Shown here one piece after another: positions 23,430-34,779 of a stretch of DNA of 64,000 nucleotides (within the stretch, counting starts at the first letter, position 1; each line of letters opens with the position of its first letter). Both the position numbers and the translations under genes were made by a program. Under the pieces are notes generated by a model, which saw nothing but the letters and a program-made list of their open reading frames with translations, searched no databases and was not told the DNA's origin. This DNA comes from Sodiomyces alkalinus F11 (lineage: Eukaryota > Ascomycota > Sordariomycetes > Glomerellales > Plectosphaerellaceae). The stretch lies in contig NW_021167091.1 in assembly GCF_003711515.1 (NCBI RefSeq), positions 680,313 through 744,312 of the forward strand, given 5' to 3'.

Positions 23430-25191
23430 GGAAGAACGAATAAAATATTATAGGTATACTATCAAGAGTAATAGATAACTACTAGAAAGTATAATATTAC
23501 TTAAGGTCTAACAAAAACTAAGAAAGGGGTATTATAATAAGATTATTCGTTAAGTCCCTTAACTTAATACTCCTCGAACTATAAAAAATACCCCCTTCTT
23601 TATACCTACCTAAGGTCTTCTAACTAAGTAGGTAGCGGGAGGCCACCTTAGGACTAGGTGTAGGTCTAAGCTAGTCTTCTAAGCTAGCTTCTAAGCTAAC
23701 TAGCTTACTAGATCTCGACGCGTCGTATCTTTAACGGTCTAACCTAAACATAATCCCCCTAATTATATATAAGGCTAGTGCTAGTCCTATAGCAACGTAT
23801 AAGCACTATATATTCTAATATATAGCCTCCGCTATTTCCTAAAGCTATATTACTAATAGCTCTCTTCCGTACTAAGTAAGTACAGTTTAAAGTAATTAAC
23901 CGAAGACGATTACATTTTAAAAAAAAAGGTCCTAATTACTTTCTTCTACGTTAATAATATTATCCTAATCTACTATAAGGAATACAAATCTATAGCTAAT
24001 AGCCTAGTAAAACAGATATAGAAGAGCTTCTAAATCAGGGATCTAGGACTAATTAAGTGGTTTCTTAGAATCCGTATAGGACACGATTATTAATAATATA
24101 GACTATAGTTCTCGCTTAATAACTATAGTACCGATAAGATAAAGGCATTATAGGTGGATTATAAAGGTTATAGAGTTAAAAGCCCTTTTCCTTATCCTAA
24201 TATTCTAGAACCTGCCGACTAATAAGCCTCTGAAGAATTAATCTTTCTATATCTTTGGAAGGTCGGTTCTATTAACTACATCGTCTATTGGACCCGGCCT
24301 AATATCTCTAAAGCCGTTTCGAGGCTTACCCAATTTAGGACTTACCCTTTAAAATAGTATTATAACGCTATTGATAAGTGCCTAAAGTATCTCGGCCAAA
24401 TAAAGACCCTCTGCCTTTACTTCGGACCATGTAAAGACCACTATAAGTCTATACTCTTCTATACCTCCGACACCGCCTTTATAGACGACTATAAGACTAG
24501 GTATAACTTATAAGGGTATACTACACTGCTATTCGGGGGTCCTATAAACTAAAAGGTAAATAAGTAAATAAGCGTTATAACCTCTAGTATAGAAGCCGCG
24601 CTTATAACGCTTTCTGCTACTATTAGGTAGTATATCACGATAAGGCGTTTAATAAAGGACTTAACCTTAACCTTTAAGGAGGAACTATTAATAGTATACT
24701 ACGATAATTAATAAACTAAGTAGTTGCTAGAATCCCTTAGGCCGTAGGTTACCTTAAAATTAAAGTATCTTAATATCCACGCCTTATAGATCTAATAAAC
24801 TATTTAAAAGGAGACTATCTCGATTTATTAGATCCCTACTAATAATATAGTTAGCGCTAGCCTTATAAAGGTACTCCTACTATAAAAACACAAGGAGTTT
24901 ATATATCTACTTAGTATAAAGGTCCTGGCTAGATAGGATTAAAGGAATTAACAGGGATAACGCCCTTCTATTACGTTTTAATTAAAGGAAAACGGTTAAT
25001 TAGACCGTTATTTTAAGTGTTTTTATGCCTTATAGACTATTATTTAGGCTACTGTTTTTAATACTTTTTAACTGCTTTTAGCTTTAACGCCTTTAACGCC
25101 GTTAATTTAAATCTAGGCCTATTTTACCCTAGATTTACGGCTTTAATTTAAGCAGAATAGTCAGGATCAATCCTGCATTTCTAGGGGGGGA
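23430..25191 (+). pseudogene. Copia-type pol 3' half (RT and RNase H) pseudogene
   Basis: A 5'-truncated Ty1/Copia element. Reverse-transcriptase sequence is readable from about 23820, with the YVDD site as YVNN at about 23946-23960. RNase H follows at about 24430-24900, with AFIDDYKTR and YDNQ-like segments. A G-run polypurine tract (25184-25190) abuts the LTR. Stops are frequent. The same family is inverted at 33221-34770, on the other side of the gene. Confidence 0.7.
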
Positions 25192-25385
25192 TATTAGATA
25201 CCTATAGCCACCTTATCGGTGTATAACAAACCATACTATATTAGATATATAAAGTACCTCGATCCTATATATCCATAGTCATTTCCCCTGCTTTTCCCCT
25301 ATAGTTAGACATCCCCATAAAGTATCACAAACTTCACTTAGATGAATACACACACAATTCCGCGTACCTTATTTGTGTTCTGACA
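25192..25385 (+). repeat. Copia 3' LTR, plus orientation (194 bp)
   Basis: The LTR begins TATTAGA (a RIP form of TGTCAGA) right after the polypurine G-run and ends TCTGACA. The inverted termini TGTCAGA/TCTGACA and the matching 194-bp LTR at 31016-33210 define it. Its left part is strongly RIP-mutated. The last 65 bp, next to the gene island, are nearly unmutated. Confidence 0.85.
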
Positions 25386-25444
25386 ACACGTCTAATATAG
25401 TATAGGTTGTGCCACCTCGATAAGGTGGCTGTGGGCATCTGACA
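25386..25444 (-). repeat. Inverted 59-bp 5' end of the same Copia LTR
   Basis: Read on the minus strand this begins TGTCAGATGCCC and follows the first 58 or so bases of the LTR. It is preceded on that strand by a GGGGG run, as at the other two copies. It is almost free of RIP changes. It is cut off where the plus-oriented LTR ends, which suggests that the plus-strand Copia inserted into a minus-strand LTR. Confidence 0.75.
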
Positions 25445-25472
25445 CCCCCAATCTAGCCATCTTGCTTGTTGC

Positions 25473-28400
25473 TTAGCATGTCCTGTGAATCTGGTCGGAT
25501 GGACTGAGCTCAGGTTTCAGCGAGACCTGGTCGTCCCCTGTTCTCGGCTCATCCAAAACCATGTCCCCTTTCAAATCAGGCATGAAGCGATCGATGCGCT
25601 TCCATGTCTCATCCCAAACGAGCTTCTTATCTACACCCTCACCACGGGAAACCATGTACCCATTGCTCGCCATAAAGAGAATGACGTTCTTTAAGTTTTC
25701 TCTCACGGCGTCCTCCTGCGGTAACTTAGGTCAGTCGCAACTGTTCACAACACATCCTGGCATCATAGGTGATGGACATACCAGACTGTCGGCTTGACCG
25801 CTGTTCATCAATCTGTCCATGATTTCAATGATCTTTACCCAGAGATCCAGCATGCCATCCCAGGCCGAGAGGAGAACGAGGTACCGAAGGAATACTTTGC
25901 AGAGTAGTGACACCGCTTGCACGCGTATCTCACCCATTCCATCTCGATCAGAGGAGAAAACTTCGGGTTTCAGTAATTTATGGACCAATGGAAATAGGAC
26001 CTCACTGAAGATGGCAGTCCACTCCCGATGATCACGGCATGTAACGCTGGGTGATAGAAGTGACCTTTGCAGTGAAGTGAAGGCCAGTAGTCGAACATCT
26101 CGGCAGGGATTAGTGCAATGCATCGCTAGAGCACTGAGAATTGGTAGCCAATACGCCGACCAAGCTGCCACAGGGGTTAGTCGCAGGTATACAACTTCAG
26201 GTCGATGGGTAATGCGACGTACCTTCACCGCTCTCCAAGTGCGATTGCTCCATCAACTCTGGAATTCGAGTCGTCATCTTATACATCGTTGCAACGCCTT
26301 GGACTCCCCGAGACATGGTTTCACTATCACTGCAAGTTAGCAACAAGCCGTGGGACATATGCTTAACACGAAACCTACTTAGCGCGTTGCAACTCTCCCT
26401 CATCGGATATGTGGTGTTTCTGTGCTTTTCTTCGCTCCGCGAGCATCGCATGACCAGCTGCTGAAGAAAACTCTCCAAGCAGAAGAATCGCAGCCTCGTA
26501 GTTGTTGGCCATGATAGTTGGCGGCACGCCGGTACAGGCACGCTCGAGAAGCTCGAAGACCACGGACGCAGCCTCATACCTGGATGCGAGAGCTCTCATA
26601 ATGACCCAGAAATCCGGGGAGGTCATGATCTCGTGTCGCAAGGGCCCCGGATCATCAATGCATGCCTTCAAGCCTTGCACAACCAACATGGATGACTTCG
26701 ACAAAGAGTCCTCCGAAAAGCTGGCTATGGAGTGCAGAAGTACGGGAACATTGATGTAATCATGAGCCTGCTAGTGGAAAATGTTAGTTTTTCAGGCGAT
26801 CTTGGTAATGGTGCTTCGGAGATACACACGTAGCTTGCACGGAGAAGGCAAAAGAGGTAGTATGTCGCCCTTGAAACCGTAACGATGTGATGTTGATTCG
26901 CATCCCGTAGGATCACCTGGAGAGCCTCCACGACCTTGGCCCCAAAGGACCCGATAGTGTCATTATCTCGCAATGCGAGACTGGTGACGAATTCTAAAGC
27001 AAACAACAGGGTGGGATCGTAGTAGTTGTCATGCTCTCCGAGATCACGCTGCGGCGCCGAAGAGACGGCCTCTGGTTTAAGGGTTATCATTGTCGCGTTC
27101 TGCTCGCTTGGCAGGGTTGCGAGCAAGGCGTCAACCAATGGCCCAAGGTCTTCTGTCCCGATTTTGCTGTGAACCAAGATTATCAGCACCTGTGTGTGTG
27201 TGTTGCCATGACACTACCACCACTCACGCAATGTTCGCAAATACGACGCCCATGTCACAAGAGTTCACACAGTCGACCGTGCACAGCGTGCTCTCGAGCT
27301 CCTCGTCGGACGGTTCGGGGGGTTCATCAGCCGCGTAGCTCGATATATACGATGTGAATGCCGAGAAAAAACTCGTGTCGGCTGTTTTGGAGGCTCGGTC
27401 TATAACTTGCGACGGGGTCTGCAGCGGAATGGAAGTGATAACCGTGAGTGGTGACGCAGTTGAGAAGTAAGGGGGGATGAGAGAGTTGACGAAAAGGTTT
27501 AGCCATATACGAATAACCTGCATGCCTGTCAGTTGTCGTCGGAAAAAGGAATAATGAATAGGCGCGTACATATTGCCAGCCCTTTCGCAGCAGACCTTCA
27601 CTTCCCGTGACGACCCTAAACAGTACGAGCAAGGCCAGTTGCGCCCTGAAGTCCCGGCCTAGCTTGACTGCTAGCTCGCTTACCATGACACTATTGTCAC
27701 CTGCCTGTACTTCGGTATTCAGGCTGGTATTGGAAGCTGTCTCAGTGGCGATAGTCGTCATGTGGCTCAACGAATAGACGATCTGGTCCAGCGCCTCTGT
27801 ATTGCCGTATTTGGTCGCGATCCTGGCGCACTCGTCGAAGCCCGTAACAACGCGGGCGAAGACAGCATCGTCAGTAGCTGACATGAACACATAGGACAAA
27901 GTCGACACGATGGGACGCCACGTGGTGGTGAACATATCGGCATCGTAGATGTTGGTGTTGCAGAGAAGAATGGGACCGGCTGATTCACTCTTCATCAAGA
28001 GTTCCCGCCAGGCATAATCAAAGGCATGCTTGTTGTCGTGCTCGTCCGGAAGAATGATTTCATTCGTTTTGATCGAGTTATATATCTTCTCAAGATACTC
28101 CGGTGAAAAATCTCCGCCGTCATTCACACCTCGCAGGTTTCTAGAAAAGTCCTCAAGTGACATTCTCTTGGAAGATTTGACGTTTGGATTATGCTGGTCC
28201 GTATTGAGCATGATGATGGCGTAAGTTAGGACGAAAGCCGCGTCCTTGTTGGCCACCTCGGCGGGCGCTGCCTTTGTGCAGTATCGATCAGCGAAAGATG
28301 TGACGATCCTTGCAATGAGCGGCGACTCGCCAGGGAGCCGGAAGGTCTCTAATAGAGACCTCAAAGCTTCATCGGCTCTCTTGTCGGTAAAATTGAAGGT

Positions 28401-30506
28401 ATCCATGTATGCCTCAAGAACACTTTCGCTCCCCTTCTTCGACAAATACTCGCCGAGTTTCTTTTTGTTCACTCGAGACGTTCCTCTCAGAAACTTCGCC
28501 ACCAGGACAGGATTTTGAATATCCTCAATGATGCCCTGAGCTTGGAGGTATTGTAAACCCTCCTTCGCGTTGTCGTTGAACTTCTCGGCTCCTTTGATGA
28601 TTATCCGTTTTCTTCGCCGCTGCTCCCTTAAGTTGACTACGTCGGGGTAATTCTCGGGAACACGCTCCTGGTCGAGACGCTCAGCCATGAACTGAATATA
28701 TCGGAGAAGGGCATCCAGACATAGTGGAGGGACACTCGTTGTGCTCCAAGTCGCGGAGTCAGGCAAAGCGTTCCTGGAAAGGAGCCCGATAAGATCTTCA
28801 CAAAGATCTGCTCTGTCTGGATCGCAGTCATAGTTGACGAAAAGCTCCGTCATGAATGTTGGTATCCTTGACAAAACTCCAACGGTTTCCACCATTGCTT
28901 GACGCGCGTCCGGCTTCCTCGCGCCGCCTTCAAGACCAAGCTTTTGACGGTCTTTAACAGGCACAGGGGTTGAGCGACCACTATTTGCCTGCGAAGATGG
29001 CTTCCTTGCGAGTTTCGGGGCCTGGGGGATGCCAGCATAGAGGGCCGGTTCAATGGCTGGTTCTCGCGGTATCTCCACAGAGGAATGCAGACAGACAACG
29101 AGATAGGAGAGAAAAAGCTCCTGTTGCAGCTTGAGAACACTGCGGCACGTTGCCAAAAGCGTACCCGCAACAATCAGGGACTCGTGCAGAATGGCCATAT
29201 TGTCAGAACGGACGAGTTGAAAAAGATAACAGCACAGCTGATCTTCGGCAATCAGAGCAAGAGTTGGATGTCGTGTAATCAGCGGGCCGGATACTTCCAA
29301 GGCAACATGGATGATGCGCAGAGCCATGACCCTCATTGTATCTGTGTGTTGGCGGTCGTCGGGGTTCAGAAAATTGACGAGGACCCTGAATAACTCCCGG
29401 ACAGTTGGGAGTGAGTAGGGCCGAAGGTCAAGAGACTGAGCATCATCGTCCCCAATTCCCCCCTCAATTTCCATGCTGCTTTTGTCCGAGAAGTCAGCAC
29501 GCGCCTCATCATTCTCGTGCCCTCTGGCGTCGGTGGTTTGCCGTGCTGTGGGCGCATCAACCTTGGCAGCGGAGTGCGAACCGCCAATTGACCCGGCCGG
29601 TCCCAGATTTATCATCACACTGCCGATACCTCCATTGGTATCGGAGACCAGGGCATCAGGGTTGGTCTCTCCCTCAACCTCTGCTAGGTGCTTCACATCT
29701 TCAAATATAATCTGACACATTCGCACCATAACGGCCTCGGCAGTGCGTCGTAGAACCGGGGAAAATCGTGGCTGGGAGCAGATAGCAAGGCCGCGGCCCA
29801 TCATATCGCACACACTCTCGTCGCTCAGCATGTTCCCGCCGGGGCCCGACATCATATCCTCCATCAAATGCAAGATCATGAGAAGAACCACTTCGACTTG
29901 TCCAGGGTCGCTGGTGTCGAACTGGCACCGCGTAACGGCAGCCGTCAAGGCCTGCATGGCAAGATTAAATCGTGGAGATGACGGACACACAAACCCGTAT
30001 GCTAGAAACTTTCGCAGAGCACTTAGGGTCAGGATAGTGACCGGCGCCGCTGTTCGTTTGCTCTGTAGCACTAAAAGAAACGGATTCAATAGGGACAGTG
30101 CATCAAACGCATGAATATCTAGGCCTGTTAGCTCGCCGTCTAGCAAGAGTACGGGGAATCTCGCACCTCGTATGGAAGCAAGTTCAAGTCGAAGTCTTCC
30201 GAAGCCCGCCATTAAAGGGTGGTCCTGGATGCTCTTGCCTCGTTTGCCTCGAAGACCCCATCTGTTCGTAGGACCAGGCTCAATAGTATCCTCGTTGTCC
30301 AGGGTAATGGACGTGTCCTGGCTGTGTGCTGCGAGACTAGGCCGCGCAATCGGGACCTGGCTGGGACTACCTCCCAGGATGGCGGAGACTGAAGAATGCG
30401 GCGAGTGTGCATGTTTCTGGATCGTAGTGGTGATCGAAATGCATTCCGATATGACGAGAGATACAGGGTCCACAGAAACGGATACGGGGCGGCGGCGAGC
30501 ATGCAT
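25473..30506 (-). CDS. Gea/GBF1-type ARF guanine-nucleotide exchange factor (Sec7 domain)
   Basis: Intact seven-exon gene. Exons: 30506-27570, 27517-27228, 27166-26830, 26767-26379, 26329-26223, 26164-25782, 25715-25473; introns of 52, 61, 62, 49, 58 and 66 nt have GT/AG ends. Together they encode 1561 residues, normal for the family (about 1500-1900). Regions: DCB about 10-230; HUS about 365-580 with the HUS box (NYDC, 558-561); Sec7 about 625-820 with the FRLPGE glutamate finger (E727) and LNTDQHNPNVK; HDS regions after that. The product should exchange GDP for GTP on ARF at the early Golgi. Y762, D770 and M782 are the residues expected in brefeldin-sensitive members. The start at 30506 (A at -3) matches the family N-terminus; an in-frame ATG at 30686 would add 60 unlike residues. 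Codon use is normal, with no RIP. The last 30 or so residues are unusual and end 28 bp from an LTR. Confidence 0.92.
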
Positions 30507-31015
30507 CTTTGCCGGGACAATGGATGAGTTTGCTATCGGGCGTGAGTCCGAAATCGAAAGCCCGGGAGCTGGTTCTCTTGTGTTGAATCTGCATGTACGT
30601 TTGTGTCGGCTTCGGGTGTCCGCGGCCAAAAGTGGGATGCGTGTAATAATGGGAGATTGTAAAGAGTACGAAACGTCAAGGAGCACCTCCGATAACCAAG
30701 ATCAACCGTTGTCCTAAATGAACATATGTACGGAATTCTGCGAGAATGGACTGCGCCTCTCCCCTTCATGCTGCGCTATCCAAAACTCGACACGGGCATA
30801 GAGCGGAACGCAGCGGGAAAAGCGATCTCGCCTTCCTGATTACCTCCTGGTATAGAAAGTAGGACGTCAGCTTGTGTATCGCCTGGGTAATACAAGTTGG
30901 AGTGCCGACCTTCAAGCCACCGAGGCCTCTAAGGATGAAGCTGATTGGGTGCAAGTGTTGGTCGACGACTTGGTGCTAGTTGTCGAATACAGCGTCACCG
31001 TAAAGGGATAACATA
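30507..31015 (-). promoter_or_regulatory. 5' region of the ARF-GEF gene, between start codon and LTR
   Basis: The 509 bp between the start codon and the Copia LTR is unmutated and must hold any native promoter and 5' UTR. I see no convincing TATA box. A 62-codon minus-strand open frame (30766-30954) has no recognisable protein character. The adjoining LTR is in the same orientation as the gene and could contribute promoter activity; this is inference. Confidence 0.4.
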
Positions 31016-31083
31016 TGTCAGAACACAAATAAGGTACGCGGAATTATATATGTATTCATCTAAGTGAAGTTTGTGATACTTTA

Positions 31084-33082
31084 CCCGTGCCACGCCCCAC
31101 TTATATTGGTTCGTTGGAACTCACCAGCCTATAAGCTGGTGCTAGACAGTTATATCGCCAGGACAATTAAATCGCCACTTTTTAAAAGCTATTTATAATA
31201 ACCGCGTTTTTATCTATAATAATAACCTATTTTAACCTTTTGTTAATATAGAATCTCGTGTCGTTATAGCTTTTGAACTTATAAAGTAATTCCCTAACGC
31301 TAAAGTTATAACGGTGGCGCGTTACTTCGAAATCCCCCTATATAAGCTCCGGTCGCGTCTTTAGGACCGCCCGGCTTAAACTAGCCGTAGATCACCTAAT
31401 TCGAAGCTTTTAAAGCTAGAAGAAAAAGTCCTATAGCGTTATATCGACCGTCTTAATAGTATTAACCTTACAGTTCAACCCGAGTTTATGACTAATACTA
31501 TAAACGCGGTTTTATAGGCGTGTTACGATAAAAAAGACTGTCCCGCCTTTACTATTAGTCGATAATAGGTTACGCGGTTTATCTAATAGTATAGCTACTT
31601 TAAAAGGAAGTAAAAGAAGATAGATACGAACCGTTAGACTACTAAGGATTCCGAACGGGTTTTTTAATACTTTAACTAATTACGGGAGGTTATATAGGAA
31701 AACAGAATCCTACCAGAATATATCTAGAATATAGATAAGACCGGCTTTTAGATTAAGATAAGTAAAGATTAGGTTATAGTTACTAAACGGAATAAATCCT
31801 ATTATTTTAGGACCCTATAGAATAAGGAGTCTATAATAACAATTAAAGCTATCGTAGCGGCTAGCGTTATTATTCCTGTTTTCCTGATTTTAAGCGGTAA
31901 AATCTATATACGGTAATAGTATAAACTAGAAGAAATAGCTAATGGGATAATAACGGCTTTATCGCTAACTAGATACACTAACGACTAAGTTAGCTATACC
32001 TTATTTTACTATAAAGTCTCCCGCTAACTATATAATAGATTAGCCTAGATTAGCTAAAGTATTTTGATAAGTACTCTAAGAAGGTATCTATTAGCGAGAA
32101 GCGGCTATTAATTCTAGATAAGTATAGGTCCTACTATACGCATGAATTTATATAATATTATAACGATCACGATATTATCCCTTTTAGATTACCCCCTTAC
32201 CTAACCTATATACTTTAACCGCTTAACGTTACTATTTTCTAGTCTCTAAAGTATTATTACGCTAAAGCCCTTAACCAGCTAATTCGCGATAAAGTCATTA
32301 ATATCACGAAGCTCGAATTCCTTTTATTACTTAAGGGCGTATATAAGTAGGCGTTTAAGTAGTTAACAATTCTTTCGGCCTTTAGAAAAACAGGGATCTA
32401 TCTATTTAACCCTTAGATTATCCTATAGTAGTTAGAAGAACGTAGACCTCCGATACCCACCCCGCCTCCTACCCCTTCTAATAGGTCCTTGCACCCGGTA
32501 ACGCTAGTAAGCCTTTATTAGATATATTATTCTGCCCGTAGAATTAGGCGTAGTTTACGTAATAAGGCGGAATTAGATCTTACTACGTAGCGTAAAGTGA
32601 TAACCTTTATTAAGGGGTCGTATCTTTAACGTCCGAACTAATCTAAGTAAAAAGGGACCTCGTGCGTATAAAGCTAGCTAAGGCTATTAGCCACTAACGC
32701 CGCGCTACTAGGAATATCTAGCTATAGCATAGAGGTATTTTAAGAGCAGAAGAGGCGTGTAGGGTAACTAAATAACGCGATAAGGATAAGGTTATAAAGG
32801 CAGAGCGTCGTGGAGACTACGCATTTAAAGAGATAAAGAGTATATAAAAAGGTAGGCAAAGACGCTATAAAGATAGCTAGGGCTTAGGTAAGGGCTAAGC
32901 AATTAGATAAGCTATATACTATATAGGGTATAGGTTACTAGGTTATATTATCGTAATAGTTATAAATAGCTTTAAAATCGTAAAAAAGTGTCGATTTAAC
33001 TATCCTAGCGATACAACTGTCCAGCACTAGCTTATAGGCTAGTGAGTCCCAACGAACTAATATAAGTGGGGCGTAGCACGGG
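31084..33082 (+). mobile_element. Pogo/Fot-type (Tc1-mariner) DNA transposon, 1999 bp
   Basis: Terminal inverted repeats of roughly 90 bp begin CCCGTGC at 31084 and end GCACGGG at 33082, differing mainly by RIP-type changes. A TA dinucleotide flanks both ends (31082-31083 and 33083-33084), the target duplication of the Tc1/mariner superfamily. The insert lies within a Copia LTR. Each TIR has an internal hairpin around CCTATAAG. Confidence 0.85.
31300..32900 (+). pseudogene. Pogo-type transposase pseudogene
   Basis: The frame, read through RIP stops, shows a CENP-B-like helix-turn-helix region (about 31340-31600), then a segment readable as NIDKTGF (about 31735) that matches the start of the DDE_1 catalytic domain, then a C-terminal part ending in a proline-rich stretch (about 32450-32490). 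A frame break is also likely near 32090-32130. Length fits a Fot/pogo transposase of roughly 500 residues. It is non-functional because of many TAG/TAA codons. Confidence 0.7.
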
Positions 33083-33220
33083 TATAGAGATATCTAACTA
33101 TTAAGAAAAAGCAGGGGAAATAACTATGAATACATAGAATCGAGGTACTCCACACGTCTAATATAATATAGTTTATCACACCTTAATAAGGTGGTTATAG
33201 GTATCTAATACCCCCCCCCC

Positions 33221-34770
33221 ATAGAATAGTAGGATTCATCCTAACTATTCTACTCGTTAAATTAATGCTTAAAATACAGGGTAAATCGGGCCTAGGTATT
33301 AATTAACGGCGTTATAGGCGTTAAAGCTAAAAAAACAGTTAAAAAGTATTAAAAATAGTACCTAAATAATAGTCTATAGGGGTATAAAAACACTTAAAAT
33401 AACGGTCTAATTAACCGTTTTCCTTTAATTAAAACATAATAGAAGGATATCGTCCCTATTAATTACTTTAATCCTATTTCGGCGGAACCTCTTTACTAAG
33501 CAGATATATAAACTCCCTATAAATTTACGGTAAGAGTACGTTTATAAGGCTATCGCTAACTATATCGTTAGTAGGGATCTAATTAATTAAGATAGTCCCC
33601 TTTTAAACGGTTAATCGAATCTAAAAGGCGTGGATATTAAGATACTATAATTTTAAGGTAACCTACGGCTTAAGGGATTCTAGTAGTTACTTAGTTTATT
33701 AATTATCGTAGTATACTATTTGTGATTCCTCCTTAAAGGTTAATATTAGGTTCTTTATTAAACGTCTTATCACGATATACTAACTAGTAGTAGCAGAAAG
33801 TGCTATAAGCTCGGCTTTAGTACTAGAGATTATAACGCTTATTTACTTAATTGCCTTTTAGTCTATAAGACCCCTAAATAGGAGGGTTATATAACCCTGC
33901 GAGCTATACCTAGTCTTATGATTATCCGCGAAGGCGGTATCGGAGGTATAGAAGAGTGCGGGCTTTTAGTAGTCTTTACGTAGTCTAAAATAAAGGTATA
34001 GGGTTTTTATCGAGCCGAGATACTTTAGGCACTTATCGGCAGCTTCGTGATACTATTTTAAAAGGTTACTGCTAAATTCGGTAAGTCTTAAAGCGGCTTT
34101 GAAGATATTAGGCCGGGTCTAATAGGCGGCGTACTTAATAAAACCGACCTCCTGAAGATATAGATAGATTAATTCTTCGGAGACTTATTAGTCGGCAGGT
34201 TATAGAATATTAGGATAAAGAAAAGGGCTTTTAACTCCATAACCTCTATAATCTACCTATAATACCTTTATCTTATCGGTGATATAGTTATTAAGCGATA
34301 ACTATAGCTTATATTATTAACGATCGCGTCCTACGTGGATTCTAAGGAACCACTTAATTAGTCATAAATACCTAATGTAAAAGCTTTTCTGTATCTATTT
34401 TACTAGGGTATTAGCTATAGATTTATATTCCGTATAGTAGATTAAGATAATATCGTTAACGTAAAAGAAAGTAATCAGGACCTCGTTTTTGAAGACATAA
34501 TTATCTTCGGTTAATTACTTTAAACCGTACTTACCTAGTACGGAAAAGAACTATTAGTGCTATAGCTTTAGGGAACGGCGGAGGCTATATAACGCTCGGC
34601 GTAGTCTTTAAATCCCTCTACATTATATAGGAGGGCGTTACTTTAAAAGGTGCTCGAGTTAATTGTGGGCTTTAAGGCCCGTAGCCGTCTAGAGTAACTA
34701 CTAACTAGGCGGGTCCTTAACATAGATCTCTTCGTTAAGCAGGGCATTAGTGAATATCTTACCGGGAAAA
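33221..34770 (-). pseudogene. Copia-type RT and RNase H pseudogene, minus strand
   Basis: This is the same Copia family as at 23430-25191, inverted. On the minus strand the translation runs from TNALLNEEIYV (near 34740), through FFYVNDIIL (about 34450-34480), to the RNase H part. It ends at the G-run and LTR start at 33210. Stops of RIP type are throughout. Together with the left copy it brackets the gene with convergent Copia elements. Confidence 0.7.
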
Positions 34771-34779
34771 TATAGGGGA

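Larger units (their letters stand above)
31016..33210 (-). repeat. Copia 3' LTR, minus orientation, split by a DNA transposon
   Basis: On the minus strand the LTR starts at 33210 (TATTAGA after a ten-base G-run) and ends at 31016 (TCTGACA). Removing the insert at 31084-33082 and one copy of the duplicated TA leaves 194 bp, exactly the length of the LTR at 25192-25385. The part nearest the gene (31016-31081) is almost unmutated; the far part is RIP-altered. Confidence 0.85.

Noticed and set aside
25485..26340. Plus-strand open frames of 69-90 codons across the gene
   Set aside because: They are antisense shadows of the conserved ARF-GEF exons.
25473..30506. ARF-GEF as a processed retrocopy
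   Set aside because: Six introns with GT/AG ends and restored reading frames are present, so it was not copied from spliced mRNA.
25473..30506. ARF-GEF as a pseudogene, because no single frame covers it
   Set aside because: Frame changes coincide with short canonical introns, and the joined exons follow the family sequence without a stop.
30507..30686. In-frame upstream start at 30686
   Set aside because: The extra 60 residues do not resemble the family N-terminus, whereas the Met at 30506 leads straight into the conserved DPVSLVISECI-like segment.
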